Positions 6,615-12,444 of a DNA stretch of 21,410 nucleotides are shown here, in pieces. This DNA is from JAAZKO01 sp964432115 (GTDB lineage Bacteria; Patescibacteriota; Microgenomatia; UBA1400; PJMF01): the NCBI GenBank assembly GCA_964432115.1, contig CAYSMC010000004.1, positions 1-21,410 of the forward strand. The letters are read 5' to 3'. The number at the start of each line of letters is the position of its first letter. Position 1 is the first letter of the stretch. Below the pieces are notes generated by a model. That model was not told the DNA's origin, made no database searches, and saw only the letters and a list, made by a program, of their open reading frames with translations. The position numbers and the translations under genes were made by a program.

Positions 6615-7509
6615 ACAACTAGATCATCACATTGAAGAAATACTCAGTATGTCTGGTTCTCTAGTGATGAATTCAGTTGAAGCTTGGGATAAATTTTCTT
6701 GGACTAAAAAATATTTCATTGATAAACCTCAAGAAGGTTATTTTATTTGGATTAAAGATCAGCCCGATTGTTCTTTTTTGGGTTGTGTTTCTTTGGATAA
6801 ACCCGGCACCAAACAACAATTAAACAATTTAATAGTCATTGAAGCCGGACTTTATGTGGATTTAACGGGTACTTGTGAATCGGCGACTTTACTAAGCGAG
6901 ACAAAAAATGGTCAATTTCGTTCCCATCAGGCCAAAGGTAAATTAGTGTTGCGCAAAGGATCGAGTTTGTATTATCAGCACCTTCATGATTGGGATAAAA
7001 ATGATCAAATTAGCACCAATTATGAATTCTTTTTGGAAGAAGGAGCGAGTTTGGAATATACTTATAAAATTAATTCAGCGGCAGCAACGATGAATTTGCA
7101 GGCGCAGATACATTTAGCAAAAGGCGCCCGCTCTGATTTAAAAATTTTGGCGGATTGTCAAGAAACGAACATTAATTTAACAGATATAGCCTTTTTAGAA
7201 GGGGCGGGCGCCAACGCTATTTCTACTTTGCGCTTAGTTGGCCGAAAAAATGCCAAAATCAAAGCTTGTTCTCGTATTATTGCTCAAGTTGCTGCTAAAG
7301 GACATTTAGATTGTGGTGGTTTAATGTTGGATAAGACGGCTGAAATAATGTTGATTCCAGAATTATTAGTTAAAGATCAAAATGCTCAATTAACTCACGA
7401 AGCTTCTATCGGCAAATTATCTGCTGAACAAATTCTCTATTTAAGGAGTCGAGGTTTAACTGCTAAGGAAGCCGAAGATTTAATTTTGCGAGGTTTTTTA
7501 AGTGAGTAG
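6574..7509 (+). CDS. SufB/SufD-family Fe-S assembly scaffold
   Basis: A 311-residue SufBD-family protein, shorter than SufB (about 480) or SufD (about 420), consisting mainly of the right-handed beta-helix core and the C-terminal helical SufC-binding part. The family C-terminus is clear: QLTHEASIGKLSAEQILYLRSRGL. H275-E276 match the HEAT of SufB (H433/E434 in E. coli), not the HGAT of SufD. The SufB cysteine just before this (C405, GDRCGA) is not conserved; the equivalent stretch is LDKTAE. One cysteine sits a little upstream in HLDCGG. It is the only SufB/D protein seen and probably forms a homodimer with SufC. The first ATG overlaps sufC by 41 bases without an SD; an internal ATG at 6649 is the alternative start, losing 25 residues. 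No SufS, SufU or SufE gene is nearby. Confidence 0.88.
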   Translation: MAIKSAKAVKTAYKQLDHHIEEILSMSGSLVMNSVEAWDKFSWTKKYFIDKPQEGYFIWIKDQPDCSFLGCVSLDKPGTKQQLNNLIVIEAGLYVDLTGTCESATLLSETKNGQFRSHQAKGKLVLRKGSSLYYQHLHDWDKNDQISTNYEFFLEEGASLEYTYKINSAAATMNLQAQIHLAKGARSDLKILADCQETNINLTDIAFLEGAGANAISTLRLVGRKNAKIKACSRIIAQVAAKGHLDCGGLMLDKTAEIMLIPELLVKDQNAQLTHEASIGKLSAEQILYLRSRGLTAKEAEDLILRGFLSE

Positions 7510-7562
7510 TAAATAATGATTATTAAAGTTATTTTTTTATCTATTAAGCATGGAATTGTTCA

Positions 7563-8132
7563 ATGAAAATTTTTGTCGCTTCAAAAAATCCAGTTAAAAT
7601 CAATGCTGTGACGATTGCTGCTTGCGAAAGTTATCCGGACGTCAAGGTCATTGGTCTCAGTGTAGCTAGTGGGGTGTTAGCACAGCCCATGAGTGATCAA
7701 GAAACTCTAACTGGTTCAATTAATCGAGCTCAGGCTTTAAAAACACTGGTTTTATCCAAAAAACTCTGTTCTATTAGAGAAGAAGTGCTGTTTATTGGTG
7801 CGGAAGGAGGAGTTTATCATCCTAGTTTTGCCAAAGAAAAAGCGGAATTGTGGTCGACGGTTTGGATTAGTGTTTTAGATCGAGAAGATAAAATATATTC
7901 GGCAAGTGGAGGTCGATTTCGTTTACCTCAAGTAGTAGCTACTGGTATTTTGGCTGGACAAGAATTGGGGACGGTGATGGGGGCTCTATTTAATGATCCA
8001 AATCTTAAACAAAAAAATGGTGCGATTGGTGTGTTAACCAAAAATTTTATTGATCGGACCGAAGAATACGTAGCTATTGCCAAGTTGGCAATAGGCCTAT
8101 GGCATGGTCGAAATTGGCAAAATCAAGTTTAG
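7563..8132 (+). CDS. yjjX: Inosine/xanthosine triphosphatase (YjjX/DUF84 family)
   Basis: A 189-residue house-cleaning nucleoside triphosphatase that hydrolyses non-canonical purine nucleotides such as ITP and XTP. Family features in order are: KIFVASKNPVKINAV at the N-terminus (phosphate-binding SxNPVK), the VSSGV-like VASGVLAQPMSDQET, INRAQAL, FIGAEGGV (the GxExG acidic motif) and the late DRTEEYVAIAKLAI. Length agrees with the family (about 170-190). The start ATG 7563 lies 53 bases after the suf pair with no good SD. A weak TATTAA at 7542-7547 could give a nine-base leader. Together with the Nudix genes upstream it points to nucleotide-pool sanitation. Confidence 0.88.
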   Translation: MKIFVASKNPVKINAVTIAACESYPDVKVIGLSVASGVLAQPMSDQETLTGSINRAQALKTLVLSKKLCSIREEVLFIGAEGGVYHPSFAKEKAELWSTVWISVLDREDKIYSASGGRFRLPQVVATGILAGQELGTVMGALFNDPNLKQKNGAIGVLTKNFIDRTEEYVAIAKLAIGLWHGRNWQNQV

Positions 8133-8176
8133 ATTTTTGTTAAATTCCAATCCTATAATGTTAAAACAAACTGATC

Positions 8177-8205
8177 TTGACAGCTTATTATTTCTACTTC
8201 AAAAT
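8177..8205 (+). promoter_or_regulatory. Promoter candidate with consensus -35
   Basis: TTGACA (8177-8182) is a perfect -35 box; 17 bases on is CAAAAT (8200-8205), a 4-of-6 -10. The predicted start near 8212 leaves a 35-base leader with AAAGG (8238-8242) before ATG 8247. A separate TATAAT at 8154-8159 lacks a partner -35. The remaining intergenic DNA is AT-rich and otherwise empty. Confidence 0.4.
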
Positions 8206-8246
8206 AGTATCATAATATAACAGTTATTAGCGATGCCAAAGGTCTC

Positions 8247-8744
8247 ATGAAAAAAAATTTCAAAAAAATTATTCCTTACATTTTCCCAATTTTAGCTTTT
8301 GCTTTTGTCGTGTTTATGTTTGTGCGTTGGTATACCAATAGAGTAGCTGAGCAAGGCAACGGTTTGCTATCTAGTGATTTAGAGATTACAAATTTAACAC
8401 AGGAGGAAGAAGAAAGTATCATTCGAGGGACCACTGATTTTTCAACAGTAAAAATGATGGCTGTCGGAGAAGCGAGCGGAGAAATTCGTTATCAATTGCA
8501 AGAAGACAAATTAAATTTCACAGTGACAGCTAATTTGCCAGATAGTAATGAAGCTTTTGCCGTATGGTTGCAAGAGATTGATGGCGATGCGAAGAAAAAA
8601 GTTTTTGTCTTGACCTATTCCAAAGCAGGATTTATTGGTTCAGCCTCTGTGCCAGCCGAAGTATTGCCGGTTGAGGTGGTAGTCAGTGTGGAATCAGATT
8701 TATTACTTGAAGATGCTCTTTTACGAGGAATTATTGAAAAATAA
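8247..8744 (+). CDS. Membrane-anchored protein of unknown function
   Basis: A 165-residue protein I cannot assign to a named family. A lysine-rich N-terminus (MKKNFKKI) is followed by one hydrophobic segment (about 9-28, IIPYIFPILAFAFVVFMFV), then an acidic domain predicted to be outside the cell. The outer part (about 70-165) has a beta-strand pattern, with FTVTANLP, FAVWLQEI, GFIGSASVP and VVVSVES. This is faintly similar to the C-terminal domain of anti-sigma factors of the RskA type, where an aromatic VWL strand is typical, but there is no cytoplasmic anti-sigma domain. It probably senses or binds something at the cell surface. It stands between two unrelated single genes with its own promoter candidate. 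Confidence 0.7.
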   Translation: MKKNFKKIIPYIFPILAFAFVVFMFVRWYTNRVAEQGNGLLSSDLEITNLTQEEEESIIRGTTDFSTVKMMAVGEASGEIRYQLQEDKLNFTVTANLPDSNEAFAVWLQEIDGDAKKKVFVLTYSKAGFIGSASVPAEVLPVEVVVSVESDLLLEDALLRGIIEK

Positions 8745-8797
8745 ATTATTATTGAGGTATTTTGATATATTTTGATAGTTTAAAATTGAAATTGCGT

Positions 8798-8815
8798 CTT
8801 GATATACTAATCAAG
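8798..8815 (+). promoter_or_regulatory. Extended -10 inside an inverted repeat (66-residue protein gene)
   Basis: CTTGAT (8798-8803) and ATCAAG (8810-8815) are perfect arms around ATACTA. The extended -10 TGA-TATACT (-10 at 8803-8808) lies inside this palindrome, so a dimeric regulator binding it would block the promoter. The predicted start of transcription is 8815, giving a 67-base leader. The palindrome is short, and chance cannot be excluded. Confidence 0.45.
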
Positions 8816-8850
8816 TATGCTAATCTAAGAATTAGTAATTAACAATTATT

Positions 8851-8865
8851 CTGGCCTGGGGCCAG
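8851..8865 (+). promoter_or_regulatory. GC-rich leader hairpin before the SD
   Basis: CTGGCC (8851-8856), loop TGG, GGCCAG (8860-8865) is a perfect 6-bp, mostly G-C stem in otherwise very AT-rich DNA. The SD stretch GAAGAAGGAG begins two to three bases later and ATG follows at 8882. A weaker 5-bp hairpin (CTAAT/ATTAG, 8820-8835) lies upstream in the same leader. The first stem may protect the mRNA 5' region or regulate translation. It has no T-run, so it is not a terminator. Confidence 0.55.
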
Positions 8866-8881
8866 GAAGAAGGAGACTTAT

Positions 8882-9082
8882 ATGGCAGCTTTTAGCTACA
8901 CCAATAAAAAAGGTCAGACCTACTATCTTCACACCCGTGATGTGACCTTAAAAAATGGTCGTGTGCAAACAATTTATTTCTTTGCACGAGATATTCGTGA
9001 CGGCTCTCTGAGCGCTGTTCCAGCCGGTTACATGGTTGTTGAAACCACTCGAACTGGCATGCCAGTATTGAAGAAAAAATAA
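8882..9082 (+). CDS. Conserved small basic protein (66 aa), function unknown
   Basis: A 66-residue protein with the pattern KKGQTYYLH, VTLKNGRVQTIYFFARD, P.GY.VVE and RTGMPVLKKK. I recognise this as a widespread small hypothetical protein of Patescibacteria and some other bacteria, with no assigned function that I know. It is basic, has no cysteines, no membrane segment and no signal peptide, and the strand-rich pattern ending in KKK would suit binding to nucleic acid or ribosomes. That is inference only. It has the strongest SD nearby (AAGAAGGAG), a dedicated promoter, a GC-rich leader hairpin and a strong terminator. The gene is therefore a self-contained and probably highly expressed unit. 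Confidence 0.85.
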   Translation: MAAFSYTNKKGQTYYLHTRDVTLKNGRVQTIYFFARDIRDGSLSAVPAGYMVVETTRTGMPVLKKK

Positions 9083-9101
9083 TTTTTCTCATTTGTCAAT
9101 T

Positions 9102-9134
9102 AAAATCCCGCCTTTTCATTAGTGCGGGATTTTT
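9102..9134 (+). terminator. Rho-independent terminator
   Basis: AAAATCCCGC (9102-9111) pairs perfectly with GCGGGATTTT (9124-9133) around a 12-base loop, and the T-run continues. It is the clearest intrinsic terminator in the window, 19 bases after the stop of the 66-residue protein gene. The A-tract on the left also makes it potentially bidirectional. Confidence 0.92.
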
Positions 9135-9136
9135 AT

Positions 9137-9166
9137 TTGTGGCTTTTGTCAATTATTTGTTATGAT
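9137..9166 (+). promoter_or_regulatory. rpiB promoter, predicted leaderless start
   Basis: TTGTGG (9137-9142), 18-base spacer, and extended -10 TGT-TATGAT (-10 at 9161-9166). Seven bases after the -10 is 9173, the A of the rpiB ATG, with no SD in between. A leaderless transcript is predicted. Confidence 0.6.
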
Positions 9167-9172
9167 ATGTTC

Positions 9173-9607
9173 ATGAAAATTTATATTGCTAGTGATCACG
9201 GAGGCTTTCAACTCAAGGAAACAATCAAAAGACTTATTAAAGGACAAGTGCTTGATCTTGGTTCTTCACAATTAGATCCAAGCGATGATTATCCCCAATT
9301 TGCTTTTCGCGTGGCAGAAAAAGTTAGTCAAGAACCCAATAGTATAGGTCTATTATTTTGTCGTTCTGGTTCAGGAATGGCGATTGCAGCCAATAAAGTT
9401 AAAGGGATTAGGGCGGTCGATATTTATAATCAAAATATTGCCAAACATGCTGTCACAGATAATCATGCCAACGTGTTTGCTTTTGGAGCAGATTTTTTAA
9501 CAGAGCAAGAAATTTTAACTTGTATATCAACTATTTTGGACACTCAGCCAGATCAAGAAAATCGCCATTTGAGAAGAATTAAACAAATCAGTGACTACGA
9601 AAAATAA
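9173..9607 (+). CDS. rpiB: Ribose-5-phosphate isomerase B
   Basis: A 144-residue RpiB/LacAB-family isomerase that interconverts ribose-5-phosphate and ribulose-5-phosphate in the cytoplasm. KIYIASDHGG at the N-terminus is the substrate-phosphate motif. The catalytic cysteine C63 is in LLFCRSGSGMAIAANK, where most relatives have CGTGxGM; the Arg is a small departure. The DNHANVFAFGA stretch carries the conserved His/Asn-Ala-Asn. An in-frame ATG at 9122 would add 17 residues, but it lies inside the upstream terminator and its hydrophobic leader is unlike the family, so I start at 9173, where the family's N-terminus begins. It is followed after 6 bases by an Rpe-like gene, making a non-oxidative pentose phosphate pair. 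Confidence 0.95.
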   Translation: MKIYIASDHGGFQLKETIKRLIKGQVLDLGSSQLDPSDDYPQFAFRVAEKVSQEPNSIGLLFCRSGSGMAIAANKVKGIRAVDIYNQNIAKHAVTDNHANVFAFGADFLTEQEILTCISTILDTQPDQENRHLRRIKQISDYEK

Positions 9608-9613
9608 TCAAAT

Positions 9614-10279
9614 ATGCAAATCAATCCTGCGATTTTAACCGATAGTTTAGCTACTTTTTCTCAACAATTAGAATTGGTTAAACAGGTTCCAGAAATTAAA
9701 ACTATCCAAGTAGATATTATCGATGCTGTTTTTGCTGACAATATTACAATTAATCCTAGTGATTTAGTAGATTTTGATTTTGGACAATTATCAATTGATT
9801 TCCACCTAATGACAGAAGAACCCATGGATTATCTGTGGGAATTAATTGATTGTGGTCAACAGTTACCAACACAATCTATTATTGCTCAAGTGGAAAAAAT
9901 GTCTTATCAGCTGGATTTTCTACAGGAAATAAAAAAAAACGATTGGCAAGCTGGTTTAGCTATCAATTTATTTACCTCTCTAGAGAGTATTGAAGAACAA
10001 GTCTGGGAATATCTTGATCATGTTTTGTTGATGGCTGTAGAAGCGGGAGCACAAGCTCAGATTTTTAATTCTTTGGTATTTGCAAAAATTGAAGAACTGA
10101 AATTTCTAATTAAACAATTTAACAGGAACATTATAATTAGTGTCGATGGCGGTATTAAAACTGAGCATGTTAATTTGCTCCAACAAGCTGGTGTTGATCA
10201 AATAGCTGTGGGTTCAGCCCTATTTAATGTTGATAACTTTAATCATGAATTTAATAAGTTTAAGGAGGAACTTTTATGA
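9614..10279 (+). CDS. rpe: Ribulose-phosphate 3-epimerase-like protein
   Basis: A 221-residue TIM-barrel protein of the Rpe family, which interconverts ribulose-5-phosphate and xylulose-5-phosphate. Family landmarks are: NPAIL at the N-terminus, QVDIIDAVFADN (family HxDxMDGxFVPN), IDFHLMTEEP (DVHLMVxxP), GLAINLFTSLE (GLALNPxTPLE), ISVDGGIK and the phosphate-binding VGSALF. Of the four metal or acid-base residues, D34, H64 and D178 are present, while the first histidine is Q32. The GFGGQ loop of true Rpe is replaced by EAGAQAQ. It may still be an epimerase with altered metal binding or a divergent sugar-phosphate enzyme. It has no SD and follows rpiB closely, so it is probably co-transcribed. 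The stop overlaps the next ATG (ATGA). Confidence 0.75.
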   Translation: MQINPAILTDSLATFSQQLELVKQVPEIKTIQVDIIDAVFADNITINPSDLVDFDFGQLSIDFHLMTEEPMDYLWELIDCGQQLPTQSIIAQVEKMSYQLDFLQEIKKNDWQAGLAINLFTSLESIEEQVWEYLDHVLLMAVEAGAQAQIFNSLVFAKIEELKFLIKQFNRNIIISVDGGIKTEHVNLLQQAGVDQIAVGSALFNVDNFNHEFNKFKEELL

Positions 10280-10896
10280 GTGAAGGTAAACGACCAACAA
10301 TTGCTATTCCTCAAGTAAAGCGTTTGTGCAAAATTGATAAAATTGTTTTTTATGGTAGCGCAGATATCAAGGCTGATCATCCGGTTTGGCGGGCTGCTTA
10401 TGAAGCAGCTGCTTACGTTGCTAGTCAAAAAAAAGTAGTAATTAATGGAGGTGGTCCCGGAGTAATGAATGCAGCGACACAAGGTGCCAAATCACAAAAT
10501 GGTAAAACTTTGGCCATCACTTTCGAACCAATTAATATGCCTGAATTTGAGGGCCGTGATGAACACAATATTGCTAATCAAGAAATTAAAACTAGTAATT
10601 ATATTGAGCGGATGTTTAGTTTAATGGATAATGCTGATCTTTTTGTTTGTTTTCAAGGAGGAACTGGAACTTTAAGTGAGTGGGCTACTGCTTGGTTATT
10701 AGCTCATCTTTATTATGGTAATCACAAACCGCTTATCCTGTATGGTCATTTTTGGCATGAAGTGACAGCTATTATTCATAAACATTTTTTCATTGGTGAT
10801 AAAGAATTAAAGGTTTATAAAATTGCCGATAATTTAGAGGAATTTAAAACTGCTTTACGCTTATTTGAAGAGGAAATAAACAAGCGTTTAAAATAA
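10276..10896 (+). CDS. LOG-family protein (nucleotide 5'-monophosphate phosphoribohydrolase-like)
   Basis: A 206-residue Rossmann-like protein of the LOG/lysine-decarboxylase-like family, whose members cleave ribose-5-phosphate from nucleoside monophosphates. The motif VINGGGPGVMNAATQGA is the nucleotide-binding GGGxxGxM, and FQGGTGTLSEWATAW is the family PGGxGTxxE motif with Gln in place of Pro and the catalytic Glu kept. The ERMFSLM segment corresponds to the conserved Arg region. Its start overlaps the rpe-like stop by four bases and has an excellent SD, AAGGAGG (10262-10268), inside the previous gene. Release of ribose-5-phosphate would fit with RpiB and Rpe just upstream. Substrate is inference. 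Confidence 0.85.
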   Translation: MSEGKRPTIAIPQVKRLCKIDKIVFYGSADIKADHPVWRAAYEAAAYVASQKKVVINGGGPGVMNAATQGAKSQNGKTLAITFEPINMPEFEGRDEHNIANQEIKTSNYIERMFSLMDNADLFVCFQGGTGTLSEWATAWLLAHLYYGNHKPLILYGHFWHEVTAIIHKHFFIGDKELKVYKIADNLEEFKTALRLFEEEINKRLK

Positions 10897-10924
10897 CTCA
10901 ATTTATTGCTTATAAACTCAGTTC

Positions 10925-10954
10925 TTGCAATCTCGGTTCATTGTCTTGTACAAT
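10925..10954 (+). promoter_or_regulatory. Promoter for PfkB-family kinase
   Basis: TTGCAA (10925-10930), 18-base spacer, TACAAT (10949-10954). Transcription would start near 10961, eight bases before ATG 10969, with no SD, so the leader is very short. Confidence 0.5.
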
Positions 10955-10968
10955 GATAAAAACTGCCT

Positions 10969-11907
10969 ATGTATGATTGTATTAGTATTGGATCTTCATT
11001 AGTTGACATTTTTATTAGCTCTAAAGATTTAGAAGCTAAGCGCAATAAAGAACAACAAATTTTAACTTATGGTGATAAGTTAGATCTTAGTGATTTTCAT
11101 ATATTTACTGGAGGTGGTGCGAGTAATACCGCTGTTGCTTTGGCTCGTTTAGGATATAAGGTAGCAGTAATTTCTGAAACTGGCCAAGACGAATTTTCTG
11201 ATTTAATAATTGCCGACTTTGCTAGAGAAGGAGTGGCTACTCAATTATTAATCAGAGAAAAATTAGAACGAACAGGTGGTAGCGTACTATTAGTGACTAA
11301 AGATGGTGAACGGATAGCCCTAACTTATCGAGGGGCAGCCTCTATGCTCGACCCTTACGATATTCCTGCATTTTGGTTGACTCAAGCTAAATGGATTCAT
11401 TTATCTAGTATCGCTGGTCAAAAAGATACTTTATCCAAAATTTTTAGAAGTTTAATTAAAAATCAAGATACCAAATTATCTTGGAATCCGGGGAAAAGTG
11501 AGATTAATTTATTGCTTAAACAAACTTTTGATTTAGAAGAAATTCCCTGCGAAGTGTTCTTTGTTAATCAACAAGAATGGTCAATGTTGGCTACAATGCA
11601 AAAATTGATTTTGGCTCACTTTCCTCAAGTAGTTGTCACTATGGGTAAAAAAGGTGGTCATGTTTATTTATATGGTAAAAAGAAATTTATTTTTGAAGGT
11701 CAAGCTAATCGAGTGGTTGATGACACTGGAGCAGGTGACTCTTTTGCTGCGGGTTATATAGCTGCCCTGATGGATGATCGTCAAGTTGAGGAAGCCATTG
11801 TTTGGGGAGTACGTAATGCGAGCCACGTAGTCAGTTTCTATGGAGCTAAAACTGGTTTATTACGTCGTCATCAAATGCTTGAATTACTCACTGCACAAAA
11901 AAAATAA
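10969..11907 (+). CDS. PfkB-family carbohydrate/nucleoside kinase
   Basis: A 312-residue ribokinase-like kinase that transfers phosphate from ATP to a sugar or nucleoside. The N-terminal substrate region is GSSLVDIF. PfkB signature 1 is FTGGGASNTAVALARLGY (about 46-63). Signature 2 is VDDTGAGDSFAAGY, with catalytic base D257 and the GAGD anion hole (254-257). VVVTMGKKGG precedes it, as usual for the ATP site. Length is typical. It has its own promoter and follows a pentose phosphate/LOG cluster, so ribose, a nucleoside or a hexose phosphate are all possible substrates; sequence motifs alone do not decide. Confidence 0.9.
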   Translation: MYDCISIGSSLVDIFISSKDLEAKRNKEQQILTYGDKLDLSDFHIFTGGGASNTAVALARLGYKVAVISETGQDEFSDLIIADFAREGVATQLLIREKLERTGGSVLLVTKDGERIALTYRGAASMLDPYDIPAFWLTQAKWIHLSSIAGQKDTLSKIFRSLIKNQDTKLSWNPGKSEINLLLKQTFDLEEIPCEVFFVNQQEWSMLATMQKLILAHFPQVVVTMGKKGGHVYLYGKKKFIFEGQANRVVDDTGAGDSFAAGYIAALMDDRQVEEAIVWGVRNASHVVSFYGAKTGLLRRHQMLELLTAQKK

Positions 11908-11910
11908 AAA

Positions 11911-11919
11911 TGCTAAACT
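11911..11919 (+). promoter_or_regulatory. Extended -10 candidate before surface protein gene
   Basis: TGCTAAACT gives an extended -10 with TAAACT at 11914-11919 and a predicted start near 11926, five bases before ATG 11931. TAGGAAAT overlaps this start, so whether translation uses an SD is unclear. Confidence 0.4.
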
Positions 11920-11930
11920 AGATAGGAAAT

Positions 11931-12431
11931 ATGAAAAAATTTTTAATTAGTTTTATTTGTTTATTAGTTATTTTCCCTTTACTTTTTAGTAATAAGGTGC
12001 AAGCAGCCGCCTTGGAAATCACGGGTTTAGGCACAATAGATGTAAGTGATTTAGATCTGGGAGGTAGTTTAAAAAGTTATACTTATTCGGGTGGTACTTT
12101 TGCATTAACAGGTTTAGCCTCGCCTTCTGCTATCATTTCTGTTGGTATTGATGATTTGACTCAAACCGCAACTGCAGATGCAGAAGGTAGTTGGAGTACG
12201 CTAATTTCATCGTTAACTAACGGGGAACATCAATTTGATATATCTTCAAATACGGAAACTTTAGATTTTGTGCTAACTATTGGTTCAGCTGCAACGACAA
12301 GTGGAGAAACTGAAACTGTTGCTACTAGTAGTACTACTTTGCCTACTGCTGGTTCTATTACTACTAATATTTTATTTTTAGCTTTTGCTATATTGAGTGT
12401 CGGTTTAGGTTTGACGATAAAAGCAAAATAG
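11931..12431 (+). CDS. Secreted Ig-like surface protein with LPxTG-like C-terminus
   Basis: A 166-residue exported protein. The N-terminus is a classical signal peptide: MKKF, a hydrophobic core (about 4-20), then SNKVQAAA with likely cleavage near residue 25-27. The mature part (about 50-118) looks like a bacterial Ig-like fold, with GLASPSAIISVGI, the ADAEGSWS turn and LTNGEHQF. A Ser/Thr-rich linker follows (TTSGETETVATSSTT), then LPTAG, a hydrophobic stretch of about 20 residues and a KAK tail. This has the build of a sortase sorting signal, with Ala at the fourth position of LPxTG. It is presumably displayed on the cell surface. No sortase gene is in the window. Sequence-specific function unknown. 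Confidence 0.8.
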   Translation: MKKFLISFICLLVIFPLLFSNKVQAAALEITGLGTIDVSDLDLGGSLKSYTYSGGTFALTGLASPSAIISVGIDDLTQTATADAEGSWSTLISSLTNGEHQFDISSNTETLDFVLTIGSAATTSGETETVATSSTTLPTAGSITTNILFLAFAILSVGLGLTIKAK

Positions 12432-12444
12432 TTTTAATTTTCTT

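Noticed and set aside
8892..9092. Minus-strand frame covering the 66-residue protein gene
   Set aside because: It mirrors the conserved plus-strand gene, which has promoter, SD and terminator; the minus frame has none.
9122..9172. Longer N-terminus for RpiB from ATG 9122
   Set aside because: The ATG lies in the terminator stem-loop of the previous gene and the extra 17 residues are unlike RpiB; the family begins at MKIYIASDHGG.
10270..10285. UGA recoding (UGA as glycine)
   Set aside because: If UGA were sense, the rpe-like frame would run into the LOG gene in another frame; UGA also ends the UDG gene directly before RNase J. Standard stops fit.
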